16,540 nt of DNA from NCBI GenBank assembly GCA_050734915.1, contig JBOHUX010000037.1, forward strand, positions 1 through 16,540. The letters run 5' to 3'. The notes under the pieces were generated by a model. That model did no database searches, was not told the origin of the DNA, and saw only the letters and a list, made by a program, of their open reading frames with translations. Every line of letters begins with the position of its first letter. The stretch's first letter is position 1. Origin of the DNA: JBOHUX01 sp050734915 (GTDB lineage Bacteria > Chloroflexota > Dormibacteria > Dormibacterales > Dormibacteraceae). The position numbers and the translations under genes were made by a program. Positions 1-7,561 of this stretch are shown one piece after another.

Positions 1-31
1 GTCCCCGCCAGAGCCCGTCCCCACCAGCCCC

Positions 32-87
32 CGCCCGCCCCAGCGCCCGCCCGCCCCAGCGCCCGCCCGCCCCAGCGCCCGCCCGCA
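32..87. repeat. 16-bp GC-rich tandem repeat, about 3.5 copies
   Basis: A C/G-only motif of the type CGCCCGCCCCAGCGCC recurs with a 16-bp period; the marker CCAGCG occurs at 40, 56 and 72. The flanking bases are also almost pure C and G, with little T. The repeat could be an intergenic low-complexity tract or the tail of an upstream gene with a Pro/Ala-rich C-terminus. The window edge prevents a decision. Confidence 0.7.
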
Positions 88-355
88 CACCCGCCCCCAG
101 GGCCCGCAGCCCATCGGGCGAGGATTGCCGCCCCCCGGGTCTGGGTATCAATGTGCAACGGATCCCCGTCCCGGCCGGGAGACTTCGGCTCGGCGGCGAT
201 GGGAATCCCGAGATCGGGAGTTATATTTAGGGAAGGTGGTAGCCGCCCGAGGCCGCGGCCGACGCCCTCCCCCAAGTCGGGGTGCCGAGAAATCATCCAA
301 AGAGGAGGTGCTGGCCCCATCCCCTAGGCGCCGGTAATCCAGGAGGAGTAGCGCT
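88..355 (+). other. clpC leader, no gene seen
   Basis: No convincing gene lies here; the short open frames are Arg/Pro-rich and lack conserved motifs. A possible promoter is TTGCCG at 125-130 with TATCAA at 146-151, but the 15-bp spacer is short. A second -10-like hexamer lies at 222-227. A strong ribosome site AGGAGG at 341-346 precedes the clpC TTG start by 9 nt. Confidence 0.5.
206..227 (+). promoter_or_regulatory. Candidate clpC operator and -10 element
   Basis: A perfect inverted repeat TCCCGA-GA-TCGGGA at 206-219 sits two bases upstream of TATATT at 222-227, which fits a -10 hexamer. No good -35 is visible 16-18 bp upstream, so activation, or repression by a factor bound to the dyad, is possible. 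It matches neither the CIRCE consensus nor a CtsR heptad repeat. The transcript would have a 5' leader of about 120 nt. Confidence 0.35.
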
Positions 356-2863
356 TTGTTGTATCCCTTTGAGAGGTTCACCGAGCGGGCCAAGAAGGTT
401 CTGACGCTCGCCCAGGAAGAAGCGGAAAGGTCCCACCACAGCTACATCGGCACCGAGCACCTCCTGTTGGGTCTGCTTCGGGAGGGGGAGGGTCTCGCCG
501 CCAAGGTCCTCAACAATCTTGGCGTGGAGATCGGCAAGGTCCGCCAGACGATCGAGTCGGTCCTTGGCCGCAACGAGCGGATCATCATCCAGCAGATCAT
601 TCCCACCTCGCGGGTCAAGAAGGTGATCGAGATCTCCTTCGAAGAGGCGCGCCGGATGGGCCACAACTACGTCGGCACCGAGCATCTCCTGCTGGGCCTT
701 CTGATCGAGGGCGAGGGCATCGCCGCACACGTGCTGGAGGACCTTGGAGCCAGCCTCGACAAGGTTCGGGCGGAGATCGAGCGGCTACTCCACGACTCAA
801 CCTCCGAGGAGTCCGAGCCGACCCCCAAGCGGCCTTCCAAAACGCCCCTCCTGGACCAGTTCGGCCGCGACCTCACCGAGATGGCGCGCAAGAACTCGCT
901 CGACCCCGTGATCGGGCGCGAGCAGGAGATCGAGCGCGTGATCCAGATCCTGAGTCGCCGGACCAAGAACAATCCGGCCCTGATCGGCGAGCCGGGCGTC
1001 GGCAAGACCGCCATCGCGGAGGGGCTCGCCCAGCAGATCACCCTCGGCAACGTGCCCGAGTCGCTGTTCAACAAGCGCGTGCTCACTCTCGACATGGGCG
1101 CGCTGGTCGCCGGCACCAAGTACCGCGGCGAGTTCGAGGAGCGGCTCAAGAAGATCCTCGACGAGATCAGGAGCTCGCGGGAGGTCGTGCTCTTCATCGA
1201 CGAGCTCCACACGCTCGTCGGGGCAGGGGCGGCCGAGGGCGCCATCGATGCCGCCAACATCCTCAAGCCGGCGCTCGCGCGGGGCGAGATCCAGTGCATC
1301 GGTGCCACCACGCTCAACGAGTACCGCAAGTACGTCGAGAAGGATGCCGCCCTGGAGCGCCGGTTCCAGCCGGTCTATGTGGACCAGCCCAGCCTGGCCG
1401 AGACGATCGACATCCTCCAGGGGGTCAAGGAGCTCTACGAGAAGCATCATCGGGTGACCATCAGCGATCCCGCCGTGCGTTCGGCGGCCATCCTCAGCGA
1501 TCGCTATGTCTCCGACCGGGCGCTTCCGGACAAGGCGATCGACCTCATCGACGAGGCCTCCGCGCGGGTGCGCATGAAGCTGACCACCACCCCGGAGGGA
1601 CTCAAGGATCTCCAGAAGGAGATCAAGCGCCTGCATCACGACAAGGACGAGGCGATCGGCCGGCAGGATTACGAGGGCGCCGCATCCCTGCGCGACGGCG
1701 AACGCAAGCTCAAGGACGACTACGCTCAGCAGGAGGCCCAGTGGCGCGACAAGCTGGGCGAGGTGGTCCCGGAGGTGGGCGAGGAGGACATCGCCCAGAT
1801 CGTGGCGGCCTGGACGGGAGTGCCCGTGTCCCGGCTGGTCGAGGAGGAGACCAGCCGCCTGCTCCGGATGGAGGAGGAGCTCCATGCCCGGGTCATCGGC
1901 CAGGACGAGGCAATCCGGACCGTCTCCCAGGCTGTCCGGCGCGCCCGCGCGGGCCTCAAGGACCCCCGCCGGCCGATCGGCTCGTTCATCTTCCTCGGTC
2001 CCACCGGCGTCGGCAAGACCGAGCTCGCCCGGGCCCTGGCGGAGTTCCTCTTCGACTCCGAGGACGCCCTCGTGCGGCTCGACATGTCCGAGTTCATGGA
2101 GCGTCACACGACCGCCCGCCTGGTCGGCTCCCCGCCCGGCTACGTGGGTTATGACGAGGGTGGCCAGCTGACGGAGGCGGTCCGGCGCCGCCCCTACTCC
2201 GTGATCCTGCTCGATGAGATCGAGAAGGCCCATCCCGAGGTTTTCAACATGCTCCTCCAGATCCTGGAGGACGGCCGTCTCTCCGACGCCAAGGGCAAGG
2301 TGGTCAACTTCACCAACACGATCCTGGTCATGACCTCCAACCTCGGTGCCCGTGACATCACCAAGGGCGAGGCTTCCATCCTCGGCTTCCAGGCCGCGCT
2401 GGCGGACGCCGACGAGGACGCCGATCGGCGCCACAAGGCGATGAAGTCGAGGATCGACGACGAGCTCAAGAAGCTCTTCCGGCCCGAGTTCTTGAACCGC
2501 GTCGACGCCGTGGTGACATTCAAGAGCCTGACCCCGCTCCAGGTGCGCCACATCGTCGAGTTGATGCTGGGCCGGCTGCAGAAGCACCTCGCCGAGCAGG
2601 AGATCCAGGTCGAGATCACCGACGCCGCCAAGGACCTCATCGCCAAGGAGGGCTTCGACAAGGTCTACGGCGCCCGACCGCTGCGCCGCGTGATCACCAG
2701 CCGGATCGAGGATCCGCTCTCGGAGGATCTTCTCCGCGGCAAGTTCTCGCGCGGGGACGGCATCACCGTGGACGCCGACCACGAAGGGGGCCTCAAGTTC
2801 AACGTTCGCCCGCGCAGCAAGGACAAGGAACCCGCCGCGCCCGCTGCCACCGAGACCAAATAG
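356..2863 (+). CDS. clpC: ATP-dependent Clp protease ATP-binding subunit ClpC
   Basis: Hsp100 unfoldase that uses ATP to unfold proteins and feed them to ClpP in the cytoplasm. The 835 residues contain two Clp N-repeats (about 4-70 and 80-145, each with a GTEHLLLGLL motif). AAA domain 1 has Walker A GEPGVGKT near 211 and Walker B VLFIDE. A UVR-like coiled segment lies near 425-455. AAA domain 2 has Walker A GPTGVGKT near 547 and VILLDE. An LGF tripeptide near 675 fits the ClpP-docking loop, so this is ClpC rather than ClpB. The start is TTG at 356 with AGGAGG 9 nt upstream; TTG at 359 is possible. Length is slightly above the usual 810-850 range midpoint and intact. The usual ctsR-mcsA-mcsB genes are not upstream within the window. 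Confidence 0.97.
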   Translation: MLYPFERFTERAKKVLTLAQEEAERSHHSYIGTEHLLLGLLREGEGLAAKVLNNLGVEIGKVRQTIESVLGRNERIIIQQIIPTSRVKKVIEISFEEARRMGHNYVGTEHLLLGLLIEGEGIAAHVLEDLGASLDKVRAEIERLLHDSTSEESEPTPKRPSKTPLLDQFGRDLTEMARKNSLDPVIGREQEIERVIQILSRRTKNNPALIGEPGVGKTAIAEGLAQQITLGNVPESLFNKRVLTLDMGALVAGTKYRGEFEERLKKILDEIRSSREVVLFIDELHTLVGAGAAEGAIDAANILKPALARGEIQCIGATTLNEYRKYVEKDAALERRFQPVYVDQPSLAETIDILQGVKELYEKHHRVTISDPAVRSAAILSDRYVSDRALPDKAIDLIDEASARVRMKLTTTPEGLKDLQKEIKRLHHDKDEAIGRQDYEGAASLRDGERKLKDDYAQQEAQWRDKLGEVVPEVGEEDIAQIVAAWTGVPVSRLVEEETSRLLRMEEELHARVIGQDEAIRTVSQAVRRARAGLKDPRRPIGSFIFLGPTGVGKTELARALAEFLFDSEDALVRLDMSEFMERHTTARLVGSPPGYVGYDEGGQLTEAVRRRPYSVILLDEIEKAHPEVFNMLLQILEDGRLSDAKGKVVNFTNTILVMTSNLGARDITKGEASILGFQAALADADEDADRRHKAMKSRIDDELKKLFRPEFLNRVDAVVTFKSLTPLQVRHIVELMLGRLQKHLAEQEIQVEITDAAKDLIAKEGFDKVYGARPLRRVITSRIEDPLSEDLLRGKFSRGDGITVDADHEGGLKFNVRPRSKDKEPAAPAATETK

Positions 2864-2872
2864 GGACTGACC

Positions 2873-2910
2873 GGCCCCGGTACGCGGCGAGCGCCGCGGC
2901 ACCCGGGGCC
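2873..2910 (+). terminator. GC hairpin after clpC, possible terminator
   Basis: Ten bases after the clpC stop, GGCCCCGG pairs with CCGGGGCC. Inside it, CGCGGC pairs with GCCGCG, leaving a small internal loop. The result is a very GC-rich stem with a GAGC-type loop. No U-tract follows, so it may be a factor-assisted terminator or an mRNA 3' stabiliser. Confidence 0.4.
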
Positions 2911-2942
2911 CGGTTCCCCGGCGGGAATCCGATCCCCCGATC

Positions 2943-2969
2943 CCGGACCAGAGCTCAACCCTGGTCCGG
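2943..2969 (+). terminator. Perfect 9-bp stem-loop downstream of clpC
   Basis: CCGGACCAG at 2943-2951 and CTGGTCCGG at 2961-2969 are exact reverse complements with a 9-nt loop. It is the second hairpin in series after clpC. It lacks a U-run, so intrinsic termination is uncertain. It could instead be a protein-binding dyad. Confidence 0.4.
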
Positions 2970-2997
2970 ACCCGCCGATGGAAGCGGCAGCCCACCG

Positions 2998-3083
2998 ACC
3001 GAAGGCCAACCCCAACCCGGCGGGCAACGGCGTCGCTCCGACTGAAGGCCAACCCCCCCACCCGGCGAGCACCGGTATCGCCA
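2998..3083. repeat. Diverged 43-bp direct duplication
   Basis: Two adjacent copies share the core GAAGGCCAACCCC followed by ACCCGGCG and a diverged tail containing GGC/GGT and TCGC. The copies begin at 2998 and 3041. They lie just before the shorter-period minisatellite and may be an older layer of slippage or duplication. Confidence 0.5.
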
Positions 3084-3093
3084 ACCCCCGCCT

Positions 3094-3342
3094 GCGAAAC
3101 CCGGTAACCCGACCCCCGGAACCCGGTAACCCGACCCCCGGAACCTGGCAACCCCGACCTCCGGAACCCGGTAACCCGACCCCCGGAACCTGGCAACCCC
3201 GACCTCCGGAACCCGGCAACCCCGACCTGCGGAACCCGGTAACCCGACCTCCGGAACCCGGCAACCCCGACCCCCGGAACCCGGTAACCCGACCCCCGGA
3301 ACCCGGCAACCCCGACCCCGGAACCCGGTAACCCGACCCACC
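3094..3342. repeat. Minisatellite of 22/23-bp units, about 11 copies
   Basis: About eleven head-to-tail units start with GGAACC (GCGAAACC in the first). Two unit types mix. One has a GGTAACCCGA core and is 22 bp. The other has a GGCAACCCCGA core and is usually 23 bp. In places they alternate, giving a 45-bp higher-order period. Six units carry GGTAACC, an odd-length palindrome. Units are contiguous with no unique spacers, so this is not CRISPR. There is no start codon or plausible protein. Confidence 0.9.
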
Positions 3343-3496
3343 GAAACCGCCAATCCCCACCTTCCCAAACCCCCCACCCAGGGGGTGCGGAGTGCGCCGG
3401 CCGGAGAATACGGGCGCCCGGGGCGGCGGGCAAGCGGGCCTGTTAAGGCCAAAGACGGTACGATTGCGGATCCGCGCGCGCCTCCGAAGAGGAAAA

Positions 3497-3529
3497 TTGC
3501 TGTCTTTTTGCGCTTGGCACTCTGATAAT
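3497..3529 (+). promoter_or_regulatory. Candidate promoter for the response-regulator pair
   Basis: A local AT-rich patch contains GATAAT at 3524-3529, five of six matches to TATAAT. The hexamer 17 bp upstream (TGTCTT, 3501-3506) is a weak -35; TTGCTG at 3497 is better but has a 21-bp spacer. The transcript would have a leader of about 150 nt before the TTG start at 3683. Confidence 0.35.
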
Positions 3530-3682
3530 GTGCGCGCCGACGGGCGCCCGGCGCGCCCCGCGGAGGGTGGTTTCCGACCCGCCGGAGGCCACCGGAAGGA
3601 CGCGGGTCCGGTTCCATGAATCCGGCCGCAGGCGGCGGCCTGCGGCACGAATCGTGGCCAACAGGGGGAGGTGAATGGCGGC

Positions 3683-4102
3683 TTGAGCGCGCTGGAGCGA
3701 TCCGGATCGAGTCCGGCATCCGGCCCGGTCCACATCCTCATCGTCGAGGACGATCCCGCGGTCGCCGATATGTACCGGCTGAAGCTGGAGATGGACGGCT
3801 ACGACGTGGCCGTTGCACCCGACGGAGAGGCCGCCGTCGAGGCCGCCCTGGTCCGGCCGCCAGACCTTGTCTTCCTCGACATCCGCCTGCCCAAGCTGGA
3901 CGGCATCGGCGTGCTCGAGCGGATGCGGGCCCACCCCCGCCTCGCCCACGTCCCGGTCGTCGTCCTCTCCAACTACAGCGAGCGCGGAGTCGTCGATCGC
4001 TGCCTGGCGCTGGGCGCCCGGGAGTACCTGGTCAAGAGCCGCACCACCCCCGCCCGGCTCTCCGAGCGGGCCCACCACCACCTCGCCGAAAAGGCGCGAT
4101 AG
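3683..4102 (+). CDS. Stand-alone response regulator receiver protein
   Basis: A single CheY-like receiver domain that accepts phosphate from a histidine kinase and signals through protein contacts; no output domain is attached. Key residues are present, numbered from TTG 3683: acidic cluster E22-D23-D24, phospho-acceptor D66 in FLDIRLP, switch Ser96 in VVLSNYS, and K118 in YLVKS. The start is chosen because GGAGGTGA at 3667-3674, a full anti-16S match, lies 8 nt upstream of TTG 3683. An in-frame GTG at 3671 would overlap that site. The stop is separated by one base from the next regulator gene, so the two are probably co-transcribed. No kinase is in the window. Partner and output are unknown; it resembles receivers that pair with hybrid kinases or act as phosphate sinks. 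Confidence 0.88.
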   Translation: MSALERSGSSPASGPVHILIVEDDPAVADMYRLKLEMDGYDVAVAPDGEAAVEAALVRPPDLVFLDIRLPKLDGIGVLERMRAHPRLAHVPVVVLSNYSERGVVDRCLALGAREYLVKSRTTPARLSERAHHHLAEKAR

Positions 4103-4103
4103 G

Positions 4104-4880
4104 TTGGCCTCGCCGCCGAGACCGGGTCCCCGCGTCCTCGTCATCGAAGCCGATCTCGACTACCGCGCCGTGATGCTCCACTGCGCGCAGCGGGCCGGCT
4201 GCCAGTCCGAGGGCCTGGCCAGTCTCGGCGCCGCCGAGCGCCGGCTTCGCTCGACCGGCTTCGACCTCGTCATCTGGGGCGTGACCGCGGGAGCCCCGCG
4301 CGGGGAGGGCGTCGGCGCGCTCCGCCGGGCCGCGAGTGCCCATCTGATCTTGATCGACGAGTCATTCGAAGACGCCAGGGAATCCTTCGATGCGGGCGCC
4401 GACCAGGTCCTGCCCAAGCCGTTCGTGCCCGGCGCGCTGGTGGGTGCCATCCGCGCCGGGCTCCGCCCGCCCGCCGCCGACCCCGGCTCCGGCTCCGGTC
4501 CCGGTCCCGGCTCCGACACCGCGGCCGGTTCGCGGGCGCAGATCGAGGGCGCGGTCCTCGATCCCGACCGCCGCAGCATCCGGGTCCGCGACGCCACCGT
4601 GACGCTGACCCGCCGGGAATGGGAGCTGGTCACCTACCTCCTCGCCCATCCCGGCCGCTACTTCTCCGCCGCCGAGCTGGTCCGTCAGGCCTGGGGCAGC
4701 CACGCCCGGGCGCCCGAGCAGCTGCGCAGCTACGTCGCGCGGATCCGGCGCAAGCTGGGCGAGGTCAATCTCCCGGTCCGCATCCTGAGCCAGCAGGGGC
4801 GGGGATACTGCCTGGCCGTCGAGGCCGGCCCCGAGCAGCCGCCCGGTCGCCCAGAAAGGATGACGCCACCCCGGGGGTAG
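4104..4880 (+). CDS. OmpR/PhoB-type regulator with degenerate receiver
   Basis: DNA-binding transcription factor of 258 residues. Residues 10-120 keep the receiver fold pattern, but the phospho-acceptor site reads DLVIWGV with Gly59 where Asp is expected. The Thr/Ser switch position is Asp85, while Lys105 in LPKPF is kept. A Gly/Pro/Ser linker (about 122-145) follows. Next comes a winged helix with LTRREWELVTYLLAHPG and the recognition-helix region LRSYVARIRRKLGE, ending in the GRGYCL wing. This suggests phosphorylation-independent control or control by dimerisation with another protein. The TTG start at 4104 lies directly after the upstream stop; its ribosome site is weak, so translational coupling is likely. 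Upstream in-frame codons overlap the previous gene and encode no domain. Target genes are unknown. Confidence 0.85.
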   Translation: MASPPRPGPRVLVIEADLDYRAVMLHCAQRAGCQSEGLASLGAAERRLRSTGFDLVIWGVTAGAPRGEGVGALRRAASAHLILIDESFEDARESFDAGADQVLPKPFVPGALVGAIRAGLRPPAADPGSGSGPGPGSDTAAGSRAQIEGAVLDPDRRSIRVRDATVTLTRREWELVTYLLAHPGRYFSAAELVRQAWGSHARAPEQLRSYVARIRRKLGEVNLPVRILSQQGRGYCLAVEAGPEQPPGRPERMTPPRG

Positions 4881-4891
4881 TCAGGGTGGCG
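4864..4891 (+). terminator. Hairpin at the end of the regulator gene
   Basis: CGCCACCC at 4864-4871 pairs exactly with GGGTGGCG at 4884-4891 across a 12-nt loop that contains the TAG stop codon. No U-run follows. It may end the regulator transcript before radA or protect its 3' end. Confidence 0.4.
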
Positions 4892-4941
4892 CCGACGCTT
4901 GTCTGGAAGGGGCGGTGCGCACGTCCGTCCGCTCCACCCGC

Positions 4942-5001
4942 TATAACGGCATATCCGGGTAAAAAGATTCACCCAAGTCTTGTAAAAAGTTCGAGCGCTC
5001 G
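4942..5001 (+). promoter_or_regulatory. AT-richer radA upstream region
   Basis: The segment breaks the surrounding high GC. It contains TATAAC at 4942-4947 as a possible -10, though no clear -35 is placed, and two A-runs (4961-4965 and 4984-4988). A perfect 10-bp palindrome CGAGCGCTCG lies at 4992-5001, 15 nt before the radA ATG. It is not a recognisable LexA box. A separate radA promoter is plausible. Confidence 0.3.
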
Positions 5002-5016
5002 CCCAGACTGACGCGG

Positions 5017-6390
5017 ATGCCTCGCTCGACGACCACCTTCGTCTGCTCGGAATGCGGTGGGGAGAGCCTTCGCTGGTCGGGCCAGTGTCCTCACTGCCGG
5101 GCCTGGAACACGCTCCAGGAGTACACCGCGCGCGCCTCCCCTCGGGGCCGGTCGCAACCCGTGGTCCCCGGTCGGCGGGCGCGCCCGGTGCCGGTCACCC
5201 AGATCTCCGACGACTCGGCGCCCCGGCTTCCGCTCGCGTGGGACGAACTCAACCGGGTGCTCGGCGGCGGCGTCGTCCCGGGCAGCGTGGTCCTGGTCGG
5301 CGGCGAGCCCGGGATCGGCAAGTCAACGCTCCTCATGCACCTCGCGCAGCAGGTCGCGGCCGGCGGCCACGCGGTCCTCTACGCCTCCGGGGAGGAGTCC
5401 GCGCAGCAGGTCCGGATGCGTGCCCGGCGGCTGGCGGCGCTCGCCGACGGCATCCTCCTCCTCGCCGAGAACGACCTCGACGCGGTCATCGAGGCGATCG
5501 GGGAATCCGCCGCCGGCCTGGCCATCGTCGATTCGATCCAGACCGTCCACGATCCGGGGCTGGAGGCGACCGCCGGCAGTGTCAGCCAGGTCCGGGAGGC
5601 GGCGGCCCGGCTCATGCGGCTCGCCAAGGAGAGCCAGGTGCCCATCTTCCTGGTCGGCCACGTGACCAAGGAGGGTGCCATCGCCGGTCCCCGGGTGCTG
5701 GAGCACATCGTGGACACCGTCCTCTACCTGGAGGGCGACCGCCACCAGGAGTTCCGCATCCTGCGTGCGACCAAGAACCGCTTCGGGTCCACCGACGAGA
5801 TCGGCATCTTCTCGATGGGGGAGGCCGGGCTCGAGGAGGTCCAGGATCCCAGCGCCGCCCTGCTCGCGGAGTCGGCGCGGGCGCCCGGTTCGGTGATCCT
5901 GCCCACCCTGGAAGGCTCCCGCCCGCTTCTCGTCGAGCTCCAGAGCCTGGTCGTCAGCACCAACTTCAACATGCCCCGGCGGACCGCCAACGGGTTCGAC
6001 CTCAACCGGCTCCACATCATCCTGGCCGTGCTCGAGAGGCGCGCGGGGCTCGCGCTGCGGCAATCCGACGTGTTCGTCAACGTGGTCGGAGGGGTGCGCC
6101 TGGTCGAGCCGGCGGCGGACCTCGCCCTCGCCCTCAGCCTGGCCGGCAACGTGCGCGACCAGCCCCTCCCCGACGGCGTCGTCGTGCTGGGGGAGATCGG
6201 GCTGGGAGGCGAGGTCCGGCGCGTCGGCCGGCTCGAGCGGCGCTTGATCGAGGCTGCGCGGCGCGGCTTCACCCGCGCCATCGTCCCCGCCGCCGGCGAC
6301 GCCCCCCGCGTTCCGGGGCTCGCCCTGAGCCCGGTGCGGGATCTGGCGGCGGCCCTGGACGCCGCCTTCGCGCTCGTCCCCGCCGGCTGA
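5017..6390 (+). CDS. radA: DNA repair protein RadA (Sms)
   Basis: Hexameric RecA-like ATPase that helps process recombination intermediates and branch migration. The 457 residues match the family length. An N-terminal zinc ribbon has C10-x2-C13 and C24-x2-C27. Walker A GGEPGIGKST lies near 95-102. The RadA-specific KNRFGS motif is near 252-257. A Lon-protease-like C-terminal domain runs from about 290, including NVVGGVRLVEPAADLALALSL and LGEIGLGGEVR. ATG 5017 is the only start that keeps the zinc ribbon at the N-terminus. It lies downstream of clpC as in many Gram-positive-type genomes; disA, often next to radA, is absent here. The PIN/TRAM gene follows within about 65 bp. Confidence 0.96.
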   Translation: MPRSTTTFVCSECGGESLRWSGQCPHCRAWNTLQEYTARASPRGRSQPVVPGRRARPVPVTQISDDSAPRLPLAWDELNRVLGGGVVPGSVVLVGGEPGIGKSTLLMHLAQQVAAGGHAVLYASGEESAQQVRMRARRLAALADGILLLAENDLDAVIEAIGESAAGLAIVDSIQTVHDPGLEATAGSVSQVREAAARLMRLAKESQVPIFLVGHVTKEGAIAGPRVLEHIVDTVLYLEGDRHQEFRILRATKNRFGSTDEIGIFSMGEAGLEEVQDPSAALLAESARAPGSVILPTLEGSRPLLVELQSLVVSTNFNMPRRTANGFDLNRLHIILAVLERRAGLALRQSDVFVNVVGGVRLVEPAADLALALSLAGNVRDQPLPDGVVVLGEIGLGGEVRRVGRLERRLIEAARRGFTRAIVPAAGDAPRVPGLALSPVRDLAAALDAAFALVPAG

Positions 6391-6454
6391 GCGGGGCATC
6401 CGGGCCGGCGCCGTGCTGGAAAGGACCGGGCCGACCGTTGAACTCAACACGGCC

Positions 6455-7549
6455 ATGGAAGGACACCTGAGATCGTTGGAGACGGATCGGCGGGGCGCCG
6501 GCGGCTGGGTTCGAGGCGCCGGCGCGGCGATCGGCCTGGTGGCGGGGTTCGCGCTTGGCTTCGGCATCGTCCGGTCGGCCGGCATCCATCACCGCGGCTA
6601 CGTGATCATCTGCCTCACCAGCCTCGAGCTGCTGATCTTCGCCTACCTGAGCACCCCCTATGTCCTGGCCGCCTGGCGCCGCCTCGACCTCGAGCTCAAG
6701 ACGACGCCGCTGCCGGACCTGATCGCGGGCATCCTCGGTCTGATCGCGGGGCTCGTGATCGCGGTCCTGGTCGGGTACTTCGTCCGCGCCTTCCCCTACG
6801 GCGTCCCCGTCAGCGCCGGCCTGGCGATCGTGCTCGGGCTGGCCGGGGGCAGCCTCGGGATGCATCGTCGCGAGGAGCTGGCGGCACTGCTCACGGGGCG
6901 GTCAGGCGCCTCCGGACGGCGCGTCGAGGCGGCCGTGCTGGACACCTCGGTCATCATCGACGGCCGCATCCTGGACCTCGCCAGGACCGGCTTCCTCGAC
7001 GCGCGGCTGATCATCCCGAGGTGCGTCCTGCGCGAGCTGCAGCTGGTGGCGGACGCCTCCGACGAGGCCAAGCGCACGCGCGGCCGGCGGGGGCTCCAGG
7101 TGCTGACCAGCCTCCAGAAGGAGACCGACGCCCGGCTCGAGTTCCTCGACGAGGACCCCGACGGCGAGCTGGAGACGGACGCCAAGCTGGTTCGCCTGGC
7201 CCGCCGCTCCGGGTGGGCGATCCTGACCAACGACCACAACCTCGATCGGGTGGCCCGGCTGGAGGGGGCCACCGTGCTCAACATGAACGAGCTCTCGACG
7301 GCGCTCAAGCCGCTCGCCATCCCCGGCGACGAGATGAGCCTGACCGTCGTCAGGGAGGGGAAGGCGGCCGGGCAGGGCATCGGGTATCTCGACGACGGCA
7401 CCATGGTGGTGATCGAGCACGGTCGCCGCCACCTCGGCGAGGCGGTCGGAGTCACGGTCACCTCAGTGCTCCAGACCCCCGCCGGGCGGATGATCTTCGC
7501 CCAGGCCCCCGGCGCGCCGTCCCGCGCTGCGCGGCGGCCGGAAAGATGA
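6455..7549 (+). CDS. yacL: Membrane PIN/TRAM-domain protein (YacL family)
   Basis: Membrane-anchored protein with a predicted RNase-type PIN domain and an RNA-binding TRAM domain. About four hydrophobic segments span residues 15-130. The PIN domain follows with D163 in VLDTSVIIDGR, an acidic RELQ, ETDAKL and TNDHNL, which fit the four-acid metal site. The C-terminal TRAM includes GKAAGQGIGYLDDGTMVVIE. ATG 6455 is chosen; an upstream in-frame GTG at 6413 would add 14 residues, and neither has a good ribosome site. The order radA-PIN/TRAM-ispD is conserved in several phyla. The RNA substrate is unknown in general, so the nuclease role is inferred from the intact acidic residues. Confidence 0.9.
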   Translation: MEGHLRSLETDRRGAGGWVRGAGAAIGLVAGFALGFGIVRSAGIHHRGYVIICLTSLELLIFAYLSTPYVLAAWRRLDLELKTTPLPDLIAGILGLIAGLVIAVLVGYFVRAFPYGVPVSAGLAIVLGLAGGSLGMHRREELAALLTGRSGASGRRVEAAVLDTSVIIDGRILDLARTGFLDARLIIPRCVLRELQLVADASDEAKRTRGRRGLQVLTSLQKETDARLEFLDEDPDGELETDAKLVRLARRSGWAILTNDHNLDRVARLEGATVLNMNELSTALKPLAIPGDEMSLTVVREGKAAGQGIGYLDDGTMVVIEHGRRHLGEAVGVTVTSVLQTPAGRMIFAQAPGAPSRAARRPER

Positions 7550-7561
7550 GATCATCCGGAG

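Larger units (their letters stand above)
2864..3682. other. Long gene-free region between clpC and the regulator genes
   Basis: About 820 bp without a convincing gene. It holds two hairpins, a diverged 43-bp duplication, an 11-unit minisatellite, a short stem GGCCT-GTTA-AGGCC at 3437-3450 and a locally AT-richer promoter-like stretch near 3490-3530. The open frames here (for example plus strand 2978-3331 and several minus frames) arise because the repeat contains no stop codons; their products are low-complexity Pro/Gly/Arg strings. Confidence 0.6.

Noticed and set aside
152..158. TGTGCAA near the clpC leader as a third SorC-type site
   Set aside because: Only a half-site without a matching partner; expected by chance.
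3094..3342. CRISPR-like array
   Set aside because: Units are contiguous with no unique spacers, and there are no cas genes nearby.
797..3433. 878-residue open frame on the minus strand across clpC and the minisatellite
   Set aside because: It is antisense to the whole AAA region of clpC and runs on into stop-free repeats. Its product is low-complexity with no conserved motif.
3514..3522. TTGGCACTC, similar to a CIRCE half-site
   Set aside because: The second half (GAGTGCTAA) is absent at the required distance.
3514..3532. Possible sigma-54 promoter (TTGGCAC)
   Set aside because: The -12 GC element is not at the required spacing.
2665..3741. Other minus-strand and plus-strand open frames over the repeat region
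   Set aside because: The repeat unit lacks stop codons in several frames, so long frames are expected. The products are repeated Gly/Pro/Arg/Val strings.
4992..5001. LexA/SOS box before radA
   Set aside because: The palindrome CGAGCGCTCG does not fit the GAAC-N4-GTTC type consensus. It is kept only as an unassigned palindrome.
5052..6470. 472-residue frame in another phase over radA
   Set aside because: A high-GC shadow of radA, rich in Arg, Gly and Pro, with no motifs.
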